A stretch of DNA of 34,251 nucleotides. Origin: an uncultured Ruminococcus sp. GTDB taxonomy: Bacteria; Bacillota; Clostridia; Oscillospirales; Acutalibacteraceae. The DNA is taken from positions 1 through 34,251 of the forward strand of contig CACYSI010000034.1 of NCBI GenBank assembly GCA_902776975.1, read 5' to 3'. Positions 1-6,318 of the stretch are shown here, piece by piece (the stretch's first letter is position 1; each line of letters starts with the position of its first letter). A model generated the notes under the pieces. That model was not told the DNA's origin. It was given only the letters and a program-made list of their open reading frames with translations, and ran no database searches. The position numbers and the translations under genes are program-made.

Positions 1-82
1 CAAGCATATTGTATCATATCGTTATCATTATGTCAAGTATATTTTACAAATAGTCGCAGATATTTTTACTTGCAGAATCCAC

Positions 83-120
83 AAAAAGCCGCCAAGCAGG
101 AGAATGTCCCACTTGGCGGC
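83..120 (-). terminator. Rho-independent terminator (minus strand)
   Basis: A perfect 9-bp stem (GCCGCCAAG at 88-96 with CTTGGCGGC at 112-120) is followed on the minus strand by TTTTT at 87-83. It lies just past the stop codon of the TnpV remnant and probably was its terminator. Confidence 0.75.
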
Positions 121-128
121 TGTGTTGG

Positions 129-245
129 TTAGTTGTAAATCAACTCTGCATTAACGATTTCCGTTGCACGGTTGCGGATATTGTTCATACGCTGCACCCA
201 CAACATTTGATTATCAGGTTTGATCCGTTCGATTGCGGATAATAA
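129..245 (-). pseudogene. tnpV: TnpV-family transposon protein, C-terminal remnant
   Basis: Read on the minus strand, this stretch gives an open frame of about 38 codons ending in a TAA at 131-129. The residues include the run NQMLWVQRMNNIRNRATEIV and then end in AELIYN. This closely resembles the conserved C-terminus of TnpV, a small protein carried by clostridial conjugative and mobilisable transposons. No start codon or N-terminal two-thirds is present: upstream the frame runs into the hairpin at 250-281 and then into the 3' end of the GMP synthase gene. I read it as a truncated leftover of an integrated element, and no other transposon gene is visible in the window. The family match is from memory of the motif and not from a search. 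Confidence 0.7.
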
Positions 246-249
246 GAAT

Positions 250-281
250 AATAGCAGACAGCTTTAACACTGCCTGCTATT
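250..281 (-). terminator. Hairpin after the GMP synthase gene, possible terminator
   Basis: AATAGCAGACAG (250-261) pairs with CTGCCTGCTATT (270-281) with one mismatch and an 8-nt loop. It starts 27 bases past the stop of the minus-strand GMP synthase gene and is followed on that strand by a moderately T-rich stretch. The U-tract is poor, so terminator function is likely but not certain. Confidence 0.5.
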
Positions 282-307
282 ACAGATAATACATATTGAA
301 TTGCAGA

Positions 308-1288
308 TTATTCCCACTCTATCGTAGCGCAGGGCTTGGGTGTGAGGTCAAAGAGCACGCGGTTTACGCCTGCTACCTCAGCGGTGATGCGGGCGGTGAT
401 GTGCTGCAGCAGACTAAAGGGTACGTCCTCTACCGTAGCGGTCATAGCGTCCTTGGTGTTGACCGCGCGGATGATGACAGACCAGCCCTCGGTGCGCTTG
501 CCGTCGGTAACGCCGACAGACTTGAAATCGGGCACAGCGGTGAAATACTGCCATACCTTGCCCTCAAGACCGTTCTTTGCGAACTCCTCGCGCAGGATGG
601 CGTCGGACTCGCGCACAGCCTCAAGACGGTCGCGGGTGATAGCGCCGAGGCAGCGCACGCCGAGTCCCGGACCCGGGAACGGCTGACGATATACCATGTT
701 GTCGGGCAGACCGAGAGCCTTGCCGACTACTCTGACCTCGTCCTTGAACAGGAGTTTGACCGGCTCTACCAGCTCAAACTGCAGATCCTCGGGCAGACCG
801 CCGACGTTATGGTGAGCCTTTACGCCGTCGGACTCGAGAATGTCGGGGTAGATAGTGCCCTGAGCGAGAAACTCGATGCCGTCGAGCTTGCGGGCTTCTT
901 CTTCAAATACGCGGATGAACTCGGCGCCGATGATCTTGCGCTTTTTCTCAGGCTCGGGAACGTTCGCGAGCTTGTCGAGGAAGCGGTCTACGGCGTCGAC
1001 ATATACGAGGTTCGCGTTCATCTGATCGCGGAACACCTCGATGACCTGTTCGGGCTCGCCCTTGCGGAGCAGTCCGTGGTTAACGTGTACGCATACAAGC
1101 TGCTGACCGACAGCCTTGATCAGCAGAGCCGCGACGACAGAGCTGTCAACGCCGCCCGAGAGGGCGAGCAGGACCTTTTTGTCGCCGATCTGAGCGCGAA
1201 GCTCCTTTATCTGTTCGTCAATAAAGGCTTGCGCCAGCTCAGGGGTAGTGATTCTTTCCATTGTTTCGGGTCTTACATTTCCTTGCAT
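308..1288 (-). CDS. guaA: Stand-alone GMP synthase ATP-pyrophosphatase subunit (no glutaminase domain)
   Basis: 326 aa. It has the ATP pyrophosphatase and dimerisation domains of GMP synthase: the PP-loop SGGVDSS at residues 44-50, AQGTIYPD, the HHN motif, RQPFPGPGLGVR and the family-typical C-terminus ATIEWE. The family makes GMP from XMP with ATP, using ammonia delivered by a glutaminase. The glutaminase (GATase) domain, which normally occupies the first 190 or so residues, is absent. I chose the ATG at 1288 because GGGAGG lies 7 nt upstream; an in-frame start at 1354 lacks such a site. A consensus promoter lies directly upstream. A full-length bifunctional guaA is at 7432-8964, so this is a diverged paralogue. 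It could use free ammonia, borrow a glutaminase encoded elsewhere, or act on a related substrate. All catalytic motifs I can recognise are intact. Confidence 0.93.
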   Translation of the reverse strand: MQGNVRPETMERITTPELAQAFIDEQIKELRAQIGDKKVLLALSGGVDSSVVAALLIKAVGQQLVCVHVNHGLLRKGEPEQVIEVFRDQMNANLVYVDAVDRFLDKLANVPEPEKKRKIIGAEFIRVFEEEARKLDGIEFLAQGTIYPDILESDGVKAHHNVGGLPEDLQFELVEPVKLLFKDEVRVVGKALGLPDNMVYRQPFPGPGLGVRCLGAITRDRLEAVRESDAILREEFAKNGLEGKVWQYFTAVPDFKSVGVTDGKRTEGWSVIIRAVNTKDAMTATVEDVPFSLLQHITARITAEVAGVNRVLFDLTPKPCATIEWE

Positions 1289-1339
1289 ATTTACCTCCCA
1301 AAAGTGAATTGATACTATATGTAGTATTCGATTATTAAG

Positions 1340-1368
1340 ATTATAGCAAAACACGGTAGAATCGTCAA
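1340..1368 (-). promoter_or_regulatory. Sigma-A type promoter for the stand-alone GMP synthase gene
   Basis: On the minus strand TTGACG (1368-1363) is followed after exactly 17 nt by TATAAT (1345-1340). Transcription would start near 1333 and give a leader of about 45 nt with a GGGAGG ribosome binding site. Confidence 0.8.
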
Positions 1369-1381
1369 TATTTTACATAGC

Positions 1382-1407
1382 AAAAAATCCCCGTTTTTCG
1401 GGGATTT
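1382..1407 (-). terminator. Rho-independent terminator
   Basis: AAATCCCC pairs with GGGGATTT around a short loop and is followed on the minus strand by TTTTTT. It separates the lipoprotein gene (1602-2285) from the GMP synthase promoter. Confidence 0.75.
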
Positions 1408-1432
1408 CAGCGTGTCGAAAAGTACGAACCGT

Positions 1433-1574
1433 GTCATACCGAGCGGAGCGGGGGCTCTTGCGTCATAAGCGGTCGAAGGATCTTGAGGCGCTTTCTTTCC
1501 GGATTTATCATCCTTTTCCGATATGATCTATAGAAAAAGGTCGTCAAAAGATCCCTCGGCAAGCTCGGGATGAC
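1433..1574. repeat. Inverted-repeat extragenic element of GTCATxCCGAGC type
   Basis: The left end reads GTCATACCGAGCGGAGC and continues to GGATCTTGA. The right end, read in reverse, is GTCATCCCGAGCTTGCC and continues to GGGATCTTTTGA. The two arms of about 35 bp are imperfect inverted copies flanking an AT-richer centre. This GTCATnCnGAGC pattern is a familiar dispersed extragenic repeat in gut Firmicutes. A single related arm is present at 25262-25288. Confidence 0.6.
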
Positions 1575-1601
1575 AAAGCTTCAGGGTTTCTGTTAAAGGA
1601 C

Positions 1602-2285
1602 TCAGCCGGCGTTATTCATGAGCTGTTCAAGCTCGGCGTCGGTTTTTCCGTCCAGTTCGCTCTCGGCATAGAGCCTGATCACCACAGACGCGACAGGCTT
1701 GTGGTCTGCAGTGATAACGAGATCATAAAGTCCCGCGGGCCAGTCCTCGGGATTCAGATAGAGCGATCCCCATAAGTAGCCGTCCTCTTCAGGCTTTTCC
1801 AATTTGACCGACGGGGCGTCCTCGGGAGTCTTGACAGAGTTTTTGTATGCTTCGGGATCGTCGGAATGGGGTACGACAACGGCTGCGAGTCCTGTCTGAA
1901 CTTTTGTTTCGGGATAGATCTCGATCCACTCGTTAAGCTCAAAGACAGAGCGGATATTATCCGTCGACGGTTTTTTGCCGTTGATACCTTCTCCCGTGCC
2001 CGCGCGGTTGCCGGTCAAACGCAGTCCCGTAATGATCGGCTCTCCGTCGCCTTCTTTTTCGGTATAGCTGATAAGCTTGCCCAAAACCGCCTCCTGCACT
2101 GCTGCGGTATTATCCTGAGCAAGGGTCTCGGCGTTGGTTTCGGCGGGCTTTTCTGTTTGCTTTACGGTTGCCTGTGTACCCTCTGTCGGCTGAGTCGTCG
2201 GTTCTCCGTCAGTCTTTTTGCTGCCGCAGGCAACAAGCGCGAGAATGATGATCAATGCCAGGGATAAACATAACAGACGTTTCAT
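1602..2285 (-). CDS. Putative lipoprotein of unknown function
   Basis: 227 aa. The N-terminus is a lipoprotein signal: charged MKR, a hydrophobic stretch, then the lipobox LVAC with the modified Cys at residue 20. Residues 22-60 are a Thr/Glu/Lys/Gln-rich linker of the kind that tethers a folded domain away from the membrane. The rest has no motif I recognise. It is mixed alpha/beta in composition and includes a region resembling a beta-rich extracellular domain (GLYDLVITADHKPVASVVIR). The start at 2285 follows a GGAGG-like site, and a consensus promoter lies at 2318-2346, so it is probably monocistronic. The product is presumably anchored to the outer face of the membrane. I cannot assign a function. 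Confidence 0.85.
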   Translation of the reverse strand: MKRLLCLSLALIIILALVACGSKKTDGEPTTQPTEGTQATVKQTEKPAETNAETLAQDNTAAVQEAVLGKLISYTEKEGDGEPIITGLRLTGNRAGTGEGINGKKPSTDNIRSVFELNEWIEIYPETKVQTGLAAVVVPHSDDPEAYKNSVKTPEDAPSVKLEKPEEDGYLWGSLYLNPEDWPAGLYDLVITADHKPVASVVIRLYAESELDGKTDAELEQLMNNAG

Positions 2286-2317
2286 AATAGAATCAACCTC
2301 CGTATCAAAGTGTATTT

Positions 2318-2346
2318 ATTATAATGTAGGCCAGTGAATCAGTCAA
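2318..2346 (-). promoter_or_regulatory. Sigma-A type promoter for the lipoprotein gene
   Basis: On the minus strand TTGACT (2346-2341), a 17-nt spacer and TATAAT (2323-2318) lie about 35 bases upstream of the lipoprotein start codon. Confidence 0.75.
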
Positions 2347-2415
2347 TAGTATATTCCGATATTAATTAGCTGTATTGCATATTAATATGTATACCCGCGT
2401 GTCATGCCCGACAGC

Positions 2416-2724
2416 TTATCTCCCGTCCCAGAGATATTTTTCCAGGTCTACTCTGCCGTCGATGAAGGCTACGCCCTCGTTTTGCAGCAGAGTTATCTGC
2501 TCGTTTACGCCGCCGAAGGCGAAGGCGCGCGACGGCTCGCCGAGGCGGTTTACTACCCTGTAGCACGGGATATGATCGGGGTCGGGATTGACATGCAGGG
2601 CGTAGCCCACTACACGGCTCCAGCGCGGGTTGCCCGCGAGCATGGCTACCTGTCCGTAGGTCGCCACCCTGCCGTAGGGTATGCGCCTTACGACGTCATA
2701 TATCAGCTCAAATGAATTTTTCAT
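2416..2724 (-). CDS. Small MGMT-family protein (alkyltransferase-like)
   Basis: 102 aa. The protein corresponds to the DNA-binding, active-site half of O6-methylguanine-DNA methyltransferase: the helix-turn-helix region RIPYGRVATYGQVA, the arginine-finger region SRVVGYAL, then IPCYRVV and the C-terminal FAFGG. The family's PCHR active-site motif appears here as PCYR. The acceptor cysteine is kept but the following His, which activates it, is Tyr. Classical alkyltransferase-like (ATL) proteins replace the Cys, usually by Trp, so this is a different variant and catalytic activity is uncertain. It lacks the N-terminal domain of full-length Ada/Ogt. Two adjacent ATGs occur at 2727 and 2724. I chose the second because AAAGG then sits 6 nt away. 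It follows the DUF6062 gene by 18 nt, probably in one operon, and it has the DNA glycosylase gene close by on the other strand. Confidence 0.85.
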   Translation of the reverse strand: MKNSFELIYDVVRRIPYGRVATYGQVAMLAGNPRWSRVVGYALHVNPDPDHIPCYRVVNRLGEPSRAFAFGGVNEQITLLQNEGVAFIDGRVDLEKYLWDGR

Positions 2725-2742
2725 CATTCACCTTTTGAAGAG

Positions 2743-3444
2743 TTATTTCAGATTCTCGTCTACGGGGTAAGAGGTCAGGAAGCTCACGCTGCGCTCGATG
2801 CTGTCCTTGCTGTTCTTATAGTCACCGCCGCGGTTGCGGTAGTCGTACATTGACGCGAAGTGGGTCACATCGTCGTAAAGCGTGTCGGCGTAGCCCTTAG
2901 ACAGAGTATTGGTCGCCTCATAAAACTCGATGAGAGTCTTTTTGTCCATAGCCTTTTTGTTTACGCTCGACATCAGCAGGGCGTAGTGCTCGAGGCAGAT
3001 GAAATCCTGCGCCTTGTAACGCTCCCGAAAGTCGGGATCTGAGCCGAACTGCACATATACGGTGCTGAGCAGATGCAGGATATCATGCTCCACACGGTCG
3101 CATACATAGCAGGTGCGCGCGTTCTCGCGGATAGCCGCGAGCATCTTTTTGTCGGGGGTGTCTGTGTTCTTTTTGGGGAAAACTTTTTTACGCAGCTCGT
3201 CGATATGGGTCTGCAAGAGCAGAGCGTTGGAGAGCCTGGGACCCGAGTTGACCATCATCGAGAAGTGACGGTGACAGAAGCCGGTGCGGTTGGTCTGTAC
3301 GCGGACGTCGGGAGCCATCATCGCCGCGCCGGTCACATACTCGGCGTACTGCTCCTCGAGCATATCCCTCATGCGGCATACGGGACAGCCTGTTGTTTCG
3401 GAAAAAAGCTCCGTGATCGGGATAGTGGTGATATTGGGTTTCAT
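2743..3444 (-). CDS. DUF6062 family cysteine-rich protein
   Basis: 233 aa. Two copies of a Cys/His pattern can be seen: C20-x2-C23 with C57-x2-H60, and C112-x2-C115 with C150-x2-H153. This duplication suggests two metal (probably zinc) sites built the same way. The sequence resembles the DUF6062 family common in Clostridia, for which I know no established function. There is no signal peptide or membrane segment, so it is probably cytoplasmic. The start at 3444 is preceded by AAGGAGG at good spacing. The MGMT-family gene begins 18 nt after its stop, and the two are likely co-transcribed. A TATAAT-like box (3503-3498, minus) lies upstream but no convincing -35 was found. Confidence 0.85.
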   Translation of the reverse strand: MKPNITTIPITELFSETTGCPVCRMRDMLEEQYAEYVTGAAMMAPDVRVQTNRTGFCHRHFSMMVNSGPRLSNALLLQTHIDELRKKVFPKKNTDTPDKKMLAAIRENARTCYVCDRVEHDILHLLSTVYVQFGSDPDFRERYKAQDFICLEHYALLMSSVNKKAMDKKTLIEFYEATNTLSKGYADTLYDDVTHFASMYDYRNRGGDYKNSKDSIERSVSFLTSYPVDENLK

Positions 3445-3564
3445 CTTGTCCTCCTTGCAAGGCGGTGAAAAAAAGTGCGGACGATTGTTTACAAATTATT
3501 ATAGCATATTGTTTTTTATTATGGTATACTGTATCTGATAAATTTCAAACTTTTTGAGGCAAAT

Positions 3565-4377
3565 ATGAGCATAGTTTTTGAAAATATAAGCGATCTCGAT
3601 CTGCGCGAGACCCTCGATTGCGGTCAGTGCTTTCGCTGGAAAGAGAACGATGACGGTTCTTTCTCGGGCATAGTGCGCTCAAAGTACGCGAGGGCGAGGC
3701 TCGGGGACGGCTCTCTGATACTCGACGGAGCAGATGAAGAAGATCGGGATATGTGGTTCGACTACTTCGACCTCGGGCTTGACTACGGCGAGGTCAGGCG
3801 GCAGTTGTCAGAGATACATCCCGTCATGGCAGAGGCGGCGAGGTTCGCGCCGGGCATCCGTATACTCAGGCAAGAGCCTTTTGAGGCGCTGATCAGCTTT
3901 ATCATCTCGCAGAACAACAATATCAAGCGTATCGCCGGCATCGTGGACAGGCTGTGCGAGGGCTTCGGCGAGAGGATAGGGGAGGGGCTGTACAGCTTTC
4001 CGACAGCGGAGAGGCTCGCGGCTCTCGAGCCCGACGATCTTGCGCCCATACGCGCGGGCTTCAGACACAGATATATCATAGACGCCGCCCGCAGAGTAAG
4101 CTCGGGAGAGATTGACCTCGAGGCTCTGCGTGAGCTGCCGTATGACGAGGCTAAAAAAGAGCTGATGAAGATAACCGGAGTCGGCGTCAAGGTAGCCGAC
4201 TGCGCTCTGCTCTACGGTTTGCACAGGCTCGACGGTTTTCCCCTCGACGTATGGATGAAGCGCGCCATGGCGGCGCTGTTTGACGGCATGGATCCGTCTG
4301 CCTTCGGCGAGTACGCCGGTATAGCTCAGCAGTATATCTTCCATTATTCGCGCATGAATCCGGATTTGTTTTATTGA
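3565..4377 (+). CDS. ogg: 8-oxoguanine DNA glycosylase/AP lyase (OGG family)
   Basis: 270 aa. The N-terminal region (about 1-110) has the OGG-type pattern starting LDLRETLDCGQCFRW. It is followed by a helix-hairpin-helix GPD glycosylase domain with ITGVGVKVADC, in which Lys209 is the expected Schiff-base nucleophile, and FPLDVWMKR with the catalytic Asp228. These match human OGG1 Lys249 and Asp268 in context. The family removes 8-oxoguanine paired with C and then cleaves the abasic site. The length fits bacterial OGG (clostridial Ogg about 270-300 aa). The start codon at 3565 lies divergent from the DUF6062 gene, with about 120 bp of shared upstream region. Confidence 0.95.
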   Translation: MSIVFENISDLDLRETLDCGQCFRWKENDDGSFSGIVRSKYARARLGDGSLILDGADEEDRDMWFDYFDLGLDYGEVRRQLSEIHPVMAEAARFAPGIRILRQEPFEALISFIISQNNNIKRIAGIVDRLCEGFGERIGEGLYSFPTAERLAALEPDDLAPIRAGFRHRYIIDAARRVSSGEIDLEALRELPYDEAKKELMKITGVGVKVADCALLYGLHRLDGFPLDVWMKRAMAALFDGMDPSAFGEYAGIAQQYIFHYSRMNPDLFY

Positions 4378-4400
4378 TACGGTTGTATAACATTTTTCGG

Positions 4401-4429
4401 TTGAAAAAGACAAGCCGCTGTGGTATAGT
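4401..4429 (+). promoter_or_regulatory. Promoter at the left edge of the 180-bp foldback element
   Basis: TTGAAA (4401-4406), 17 nt, TATAGT (4424-4429). The -35 lies outside the foldback element while the -10 is the first six bases of its inverted end. Transcription would begin near 4436 and run through the foldback into the small membrane protein gene. Confidence 0.55.
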
Positions 4430-4603
4430 AGACACTGATTAATTCGGGTGCGCAAATTGCGCCAGTAGATTTTTCGTCAGTTTGGTCAAACAATCGGTTC
4501 GCATACTGACGTATGGGTGCCGATTTTTGGGCGAAATGGCGGAAAAGATACAAGCAAGTTGCGTGCCCGGCCCTTAGGCGTGAATTAATCAGTGGCTACT
4601 ATA
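4424..4603. mobile_element. 180-bp foldback element (MITE-like, or structured RNA gene)
   Basis: The outer 22 bp are inverted copies with one mismatch (TATAGTAGACACTGATTAAT at the left; the right end read in reverse has TATAGTAGCCACTGATTAAT). The pairing continues inward: GGG..CGCAA.TTG pairs with CAA.TTGCG..CCC, the GTAGATTTTTCG area pairs with CG..AAAAGATAC, AATCGG (4491-4496) pairs with CCGATT (4520-4525), and the apex is CATAC/GTATG. The whole unit is therefore one long imperfect hairpin with no coding capacity. A miniature inverted-repeat element is the simplest reading. A 6S-like rod-shaped RNA is the alternative, because a good promoter sits exactly at its left edge. Confidence 0.65.
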
Positions 4604-4637
4604 GTATTACAAATGATTTGAAAAGGTGTATGAAAAC

Positions 4638-4856
4638 ATGAAAGATAAAAAGAAGTTCAACTGGAAAGAATGGCTCATATCCCTGACAGTCACTCTGGTG
4701 ATGTTAGCGTTGGTAATGGGCGCGCAGTACTGGTATACGAGCGTCACCGGCATAGAGCTGGACACTAAGTTCGTATGGATAGGCAACCTTGTAGGCGGAG
4801 TTATGATGCTGTTCATCGTGCATCACTTCGTCAAAAAGCCGAAAGACACTGATTGA
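4638..4856 (+). CDS. Small two-helix membrane protein, unknown
   Basis: 72 aa. A Lys-rich cytoplasmic start (MKDKKKFNWKEW) is followed by two hydrophobic segments, about residues 13-32 and 46-62, and a short Lys-rich tail. The positive-inside pattern suggests that both ends are cytoplasmic. I chose the ATG at 4638 because AAAGGTG lies 9 nt upstream; a GTG at 4626 is in frame but overlaps that site. The gene has its own downstream terminator and is transcribed from the foldback-associated promoter or from a TATAGT box in the foldback's right end. No family recognised. Confidence 0.7.
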   Translation: MKDKKKFNWKEWLISLTVTLVMLALVMGAQYWYTSVTGIELDTKFVWIGNLVGGVMMLFIVHHFVKKPKDTD

Positions 4857-4857
4857 A

Positions 4858-4890
4858 AAAACGGCGCTTCCGTATCGGGAGCGCCGTTTT
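4858..4890 (+). terminator. Rho-independent terminator of the small membrane protein gene
   Basis: ACGGCGCTTCC pairs with GGGAGCGCCGT around a short loop and is followed by TTTTTGC. It begins within a few bases of the stop codon. Confidence 0.85.
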
Positions 4891-4908
4891 TGCTGTTATT
4901 GGGCTTTC

Positions 4909-5050
4909 ATACTAATTTCAAATAAAACCCTTTAACATCTATTGCGTTAAATTCCGCATAGCTGCGTTGTCGATCTTGACAGGCGCCAGCCTGCCTGCGA
5001 TCTCCGCTTCCGCAAATATCTTGTTTAAGCGTTTTAATTGAAATTAGTAT
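4909..5050 (-). repeat. Short inverted-end repeat element, copy 1
   Basis: 142 bp with inverted ends: ATACTAATTTCAAATAAAAC at the left and, read in reverse, ATACTAATTTCAATTAAAAC at the right. The interior contains the shared core TTGACAGGCGCCAGCCTGCC. Three related copies occur in this window (14017-14136, 14548-14741, 34155-end). The strand given is the one on which the element reads as the peptide tail seen fused to spoVAE. Compared with copies 3 and 4 it lacks about 16 nt near the GCGGAGATCGC segment. It sits between two convergent genes and disrupts neither. Confidence 0.85.
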
Positions 5051-5066
5051 CAAAAGCTGTATATGA

Positions 5067-5579
5067 TCATTTATACTCAAAGCAGTAGCGGCAGATCTCT
5101 CTTTGCTCGCCCTGATAGTCGCCGATACCCTGATACTCAGGTACAAAGCCGCATTTTTCCATTACCTTTTTGGACGCGATGTTTTCGGCAAGGCAAACGC
5201 CTGCTATTTTTGCGATACCGATCAATTTCATTATAACGGGCAGGAACGCCTTTAAGGCTTCGGTTGCGTAACCGCGCTTTGTATATCGGGCTCCGATGTG
5301 GAAGCCTGCTTCCCATGTATCATCATCAAGCGGCACTGCCTGAACATAGCCGATGTCGGTACCGTCCTTCAGCAGCACGGGATACACCAGCGGACCGTTG
5401 CAGCCGCCGTACTGCGACATCAAAAAATCAATGGTTTCAGCGGCGTCCTCAACGGTCTCAAATACCTCGTCGGGCACAAAACGGCGAGTATCCTCGTCAA
5501 GCGAGTTTTCGTGGACAGCCTGCGCCATGTCGGGCGTAAACTCCGTGATCGTAAGTCTTTCGGTCTCTAATAAAAACAT
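5067..5579 (-). CDS. GNAT-family N-acetyltransferase (RimJ/RimL-like)
   Basis: 170 aa. It opens with the LETERLTITEFTPDMA pattern typical of RimJ/RimL-type acetyltransferases. It then shows GYVQAVPL and WEAGFHIGARYTKRGYATEAL, where the KRGYATEAL segment is the acetyl-CoA pyrophosphate-binding loop (motif A). It ends with NIASKKVMEKCGFVPE, the usual C-terminal motif. These enzymes transfer acetyl groups from acetyl-CoA to protein N-termini or small amines, and the substrate here is unknown. It lies 12 nt downstream of another GNAT gene, suggesting co-transcription, and repeat copy 1 starts just after its stop. Confidence 0.88.
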   Translation of the reverse strand: MFLLETERLTITEFTPDMAQAVHENSLDEDTRRFVPDEVFETVEDAAETIDFLMSQYGGCNGPLVYPVLLKDGTDIGYVQAVPLDDDTWEAGFHIGARYTKRGYATEALKAFLPVIMKLIGIAKIAGVCLAENIASKKVMEKCGFVPEYQGIGDYQGEQREICRYCFEYK

Positions 5580-5591
5580 AGTATTCTCCTC

Positions 5592-6041
5592 TCAGTAGTG
5601 TACATACATCCTTGACGGCTCGGGGTCGCTGCCCTGAACCATACAAAGGAACTCCCAGCCGTAACGCTCATAAAAGCCGGTGTGGTCGGTCACCAGATAA
5701 AGCGGCGTTATCCCCTTTGACCGCATATCTTCGACCGCCTTATCCAGGAGCTTTCCGGCGATACCCTGCTTTCGGTGATCGCTCTCGGTATAGACGGCGC
5801 AGACGTTGGGCGCCAGATCCTTTCTCTCGTGAAAGTCATTTTCTATAATGCCTAAACCGCCGACGATCTTATCGCCGTCAAGGCACAGATACCAGCCGTA
5901 CTCGGTTTCTCCGCCGAGATAGCTGTCCATACACTCGAGATACGCTTCTTTGGGCACGCCCCATTTTTCATGGAACCACTGCGCGGCTTTGTCCTTTATC
6001 TCGGGTCGTTCACGAAGGGCGATATATTGATAAGCTTTCAT
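5592..6041 (-). CDS. GNAT-family N-acetyltransferase
   Basis: 149 aa. A GNAT fold is visible: YGWYLCLDGDKIVGGLGIIEN (beta strands 2-4), VCAVYTESDHRKQGIAGKLLDKAVEDM with the acetyl-CoA loop RKQGIAGKLL, and the C-terminal FYERYGWEFL. The start at 6041 has AAAGGAA upstream at suitable spacing. An upstream in-frame start at 6137 would add 32 residues unlike the family and was rejected. The substrate is unknown. The next gene downstream (5067-5579) is a second GNAT only 12 nt away, so the two probably form an operon. Confidence 0.88.
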   Translation of the reverse strand: MKAYQYIALRERPEIKDKAAQWFHEKWGVPKEAYLECMDSYLGGETEYGWYLCLDGDKIVGGLGIIENDFHERKDLAPNVCAVYTESDHRKQGIAGKLLDKAVEDMRSKGITPLYLVTDHTGFYERYGWEFLCMVQGSDPEPSRMYVHY

Positions 6042-6208
6042 TCCGATCTTCCTTTCGGGTTTACTGACATCATCATACCATACGTTTTTATAAAAATCCA
6101 CCTCATAAACAATTATAAAGAAGAAACCGGAAGACAAAATGCCTTCCGATGACCTCCCGCCAGTAATTCTCCGTTAAGGACAACTACAATATCCGGGAGC
6201 GCTTTTTT

Positions 6209-6298
6209 ATTTGACAGGAAACTACAACAAGCTGTATAATTGTTTGTTTACAAAGATAAATTATACAAACTGTATTATTGCGGCAACATCTGTCAAAT
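6209..6298. promoter_or_regulatory. Inverted-repeat region carrying a strong plus-strand promoter
   Basis: Within the 380-bp gap between the acetyltransferase and the epimerase, TTGACA (6211-6216), 18 nt and TATAAT (6235-6240) form a near-consensus promoter pointing right, but no plus-strand gene follows. ATTTGACAG (6209-6217) recurs inverted as CTGTCAAAT (6290-6298), and GTATAATT (6234-6241) recurs inverted as AATTATAC (6259-6266). The mirror-image promoter would point left with a worse spacer. The purpose is unknown. Confidence 0.5.
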
Positions 6299-6318
6299 TA
6301 AAAAATATTTATAGTCCC

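Noticed and set aside
296-1312. A 338-codon open frame on the plus strand covering the GMP synthase gene
   Set aside because: It is antisense to a gene with clear GMP synthase motifs, and the protein has no recognisable features. Such long shadows arise from codon bias.
4907-5146. A 79-codon minus-strand frame across repeat copy 1
   Set aside because: It overlaps the 3' end of the acetyltransferase gene in another frame and its sequence is mostly the repeat's own tail. No ribosome binding site was found.
6150-6208. Terminator-like CTCCCG ... CGGGAG followed by CTTTTTTAT
   Set aside because: The loop would be about 37 nt and no plus-strand gene ends here, so it is probably not a functional terminator.
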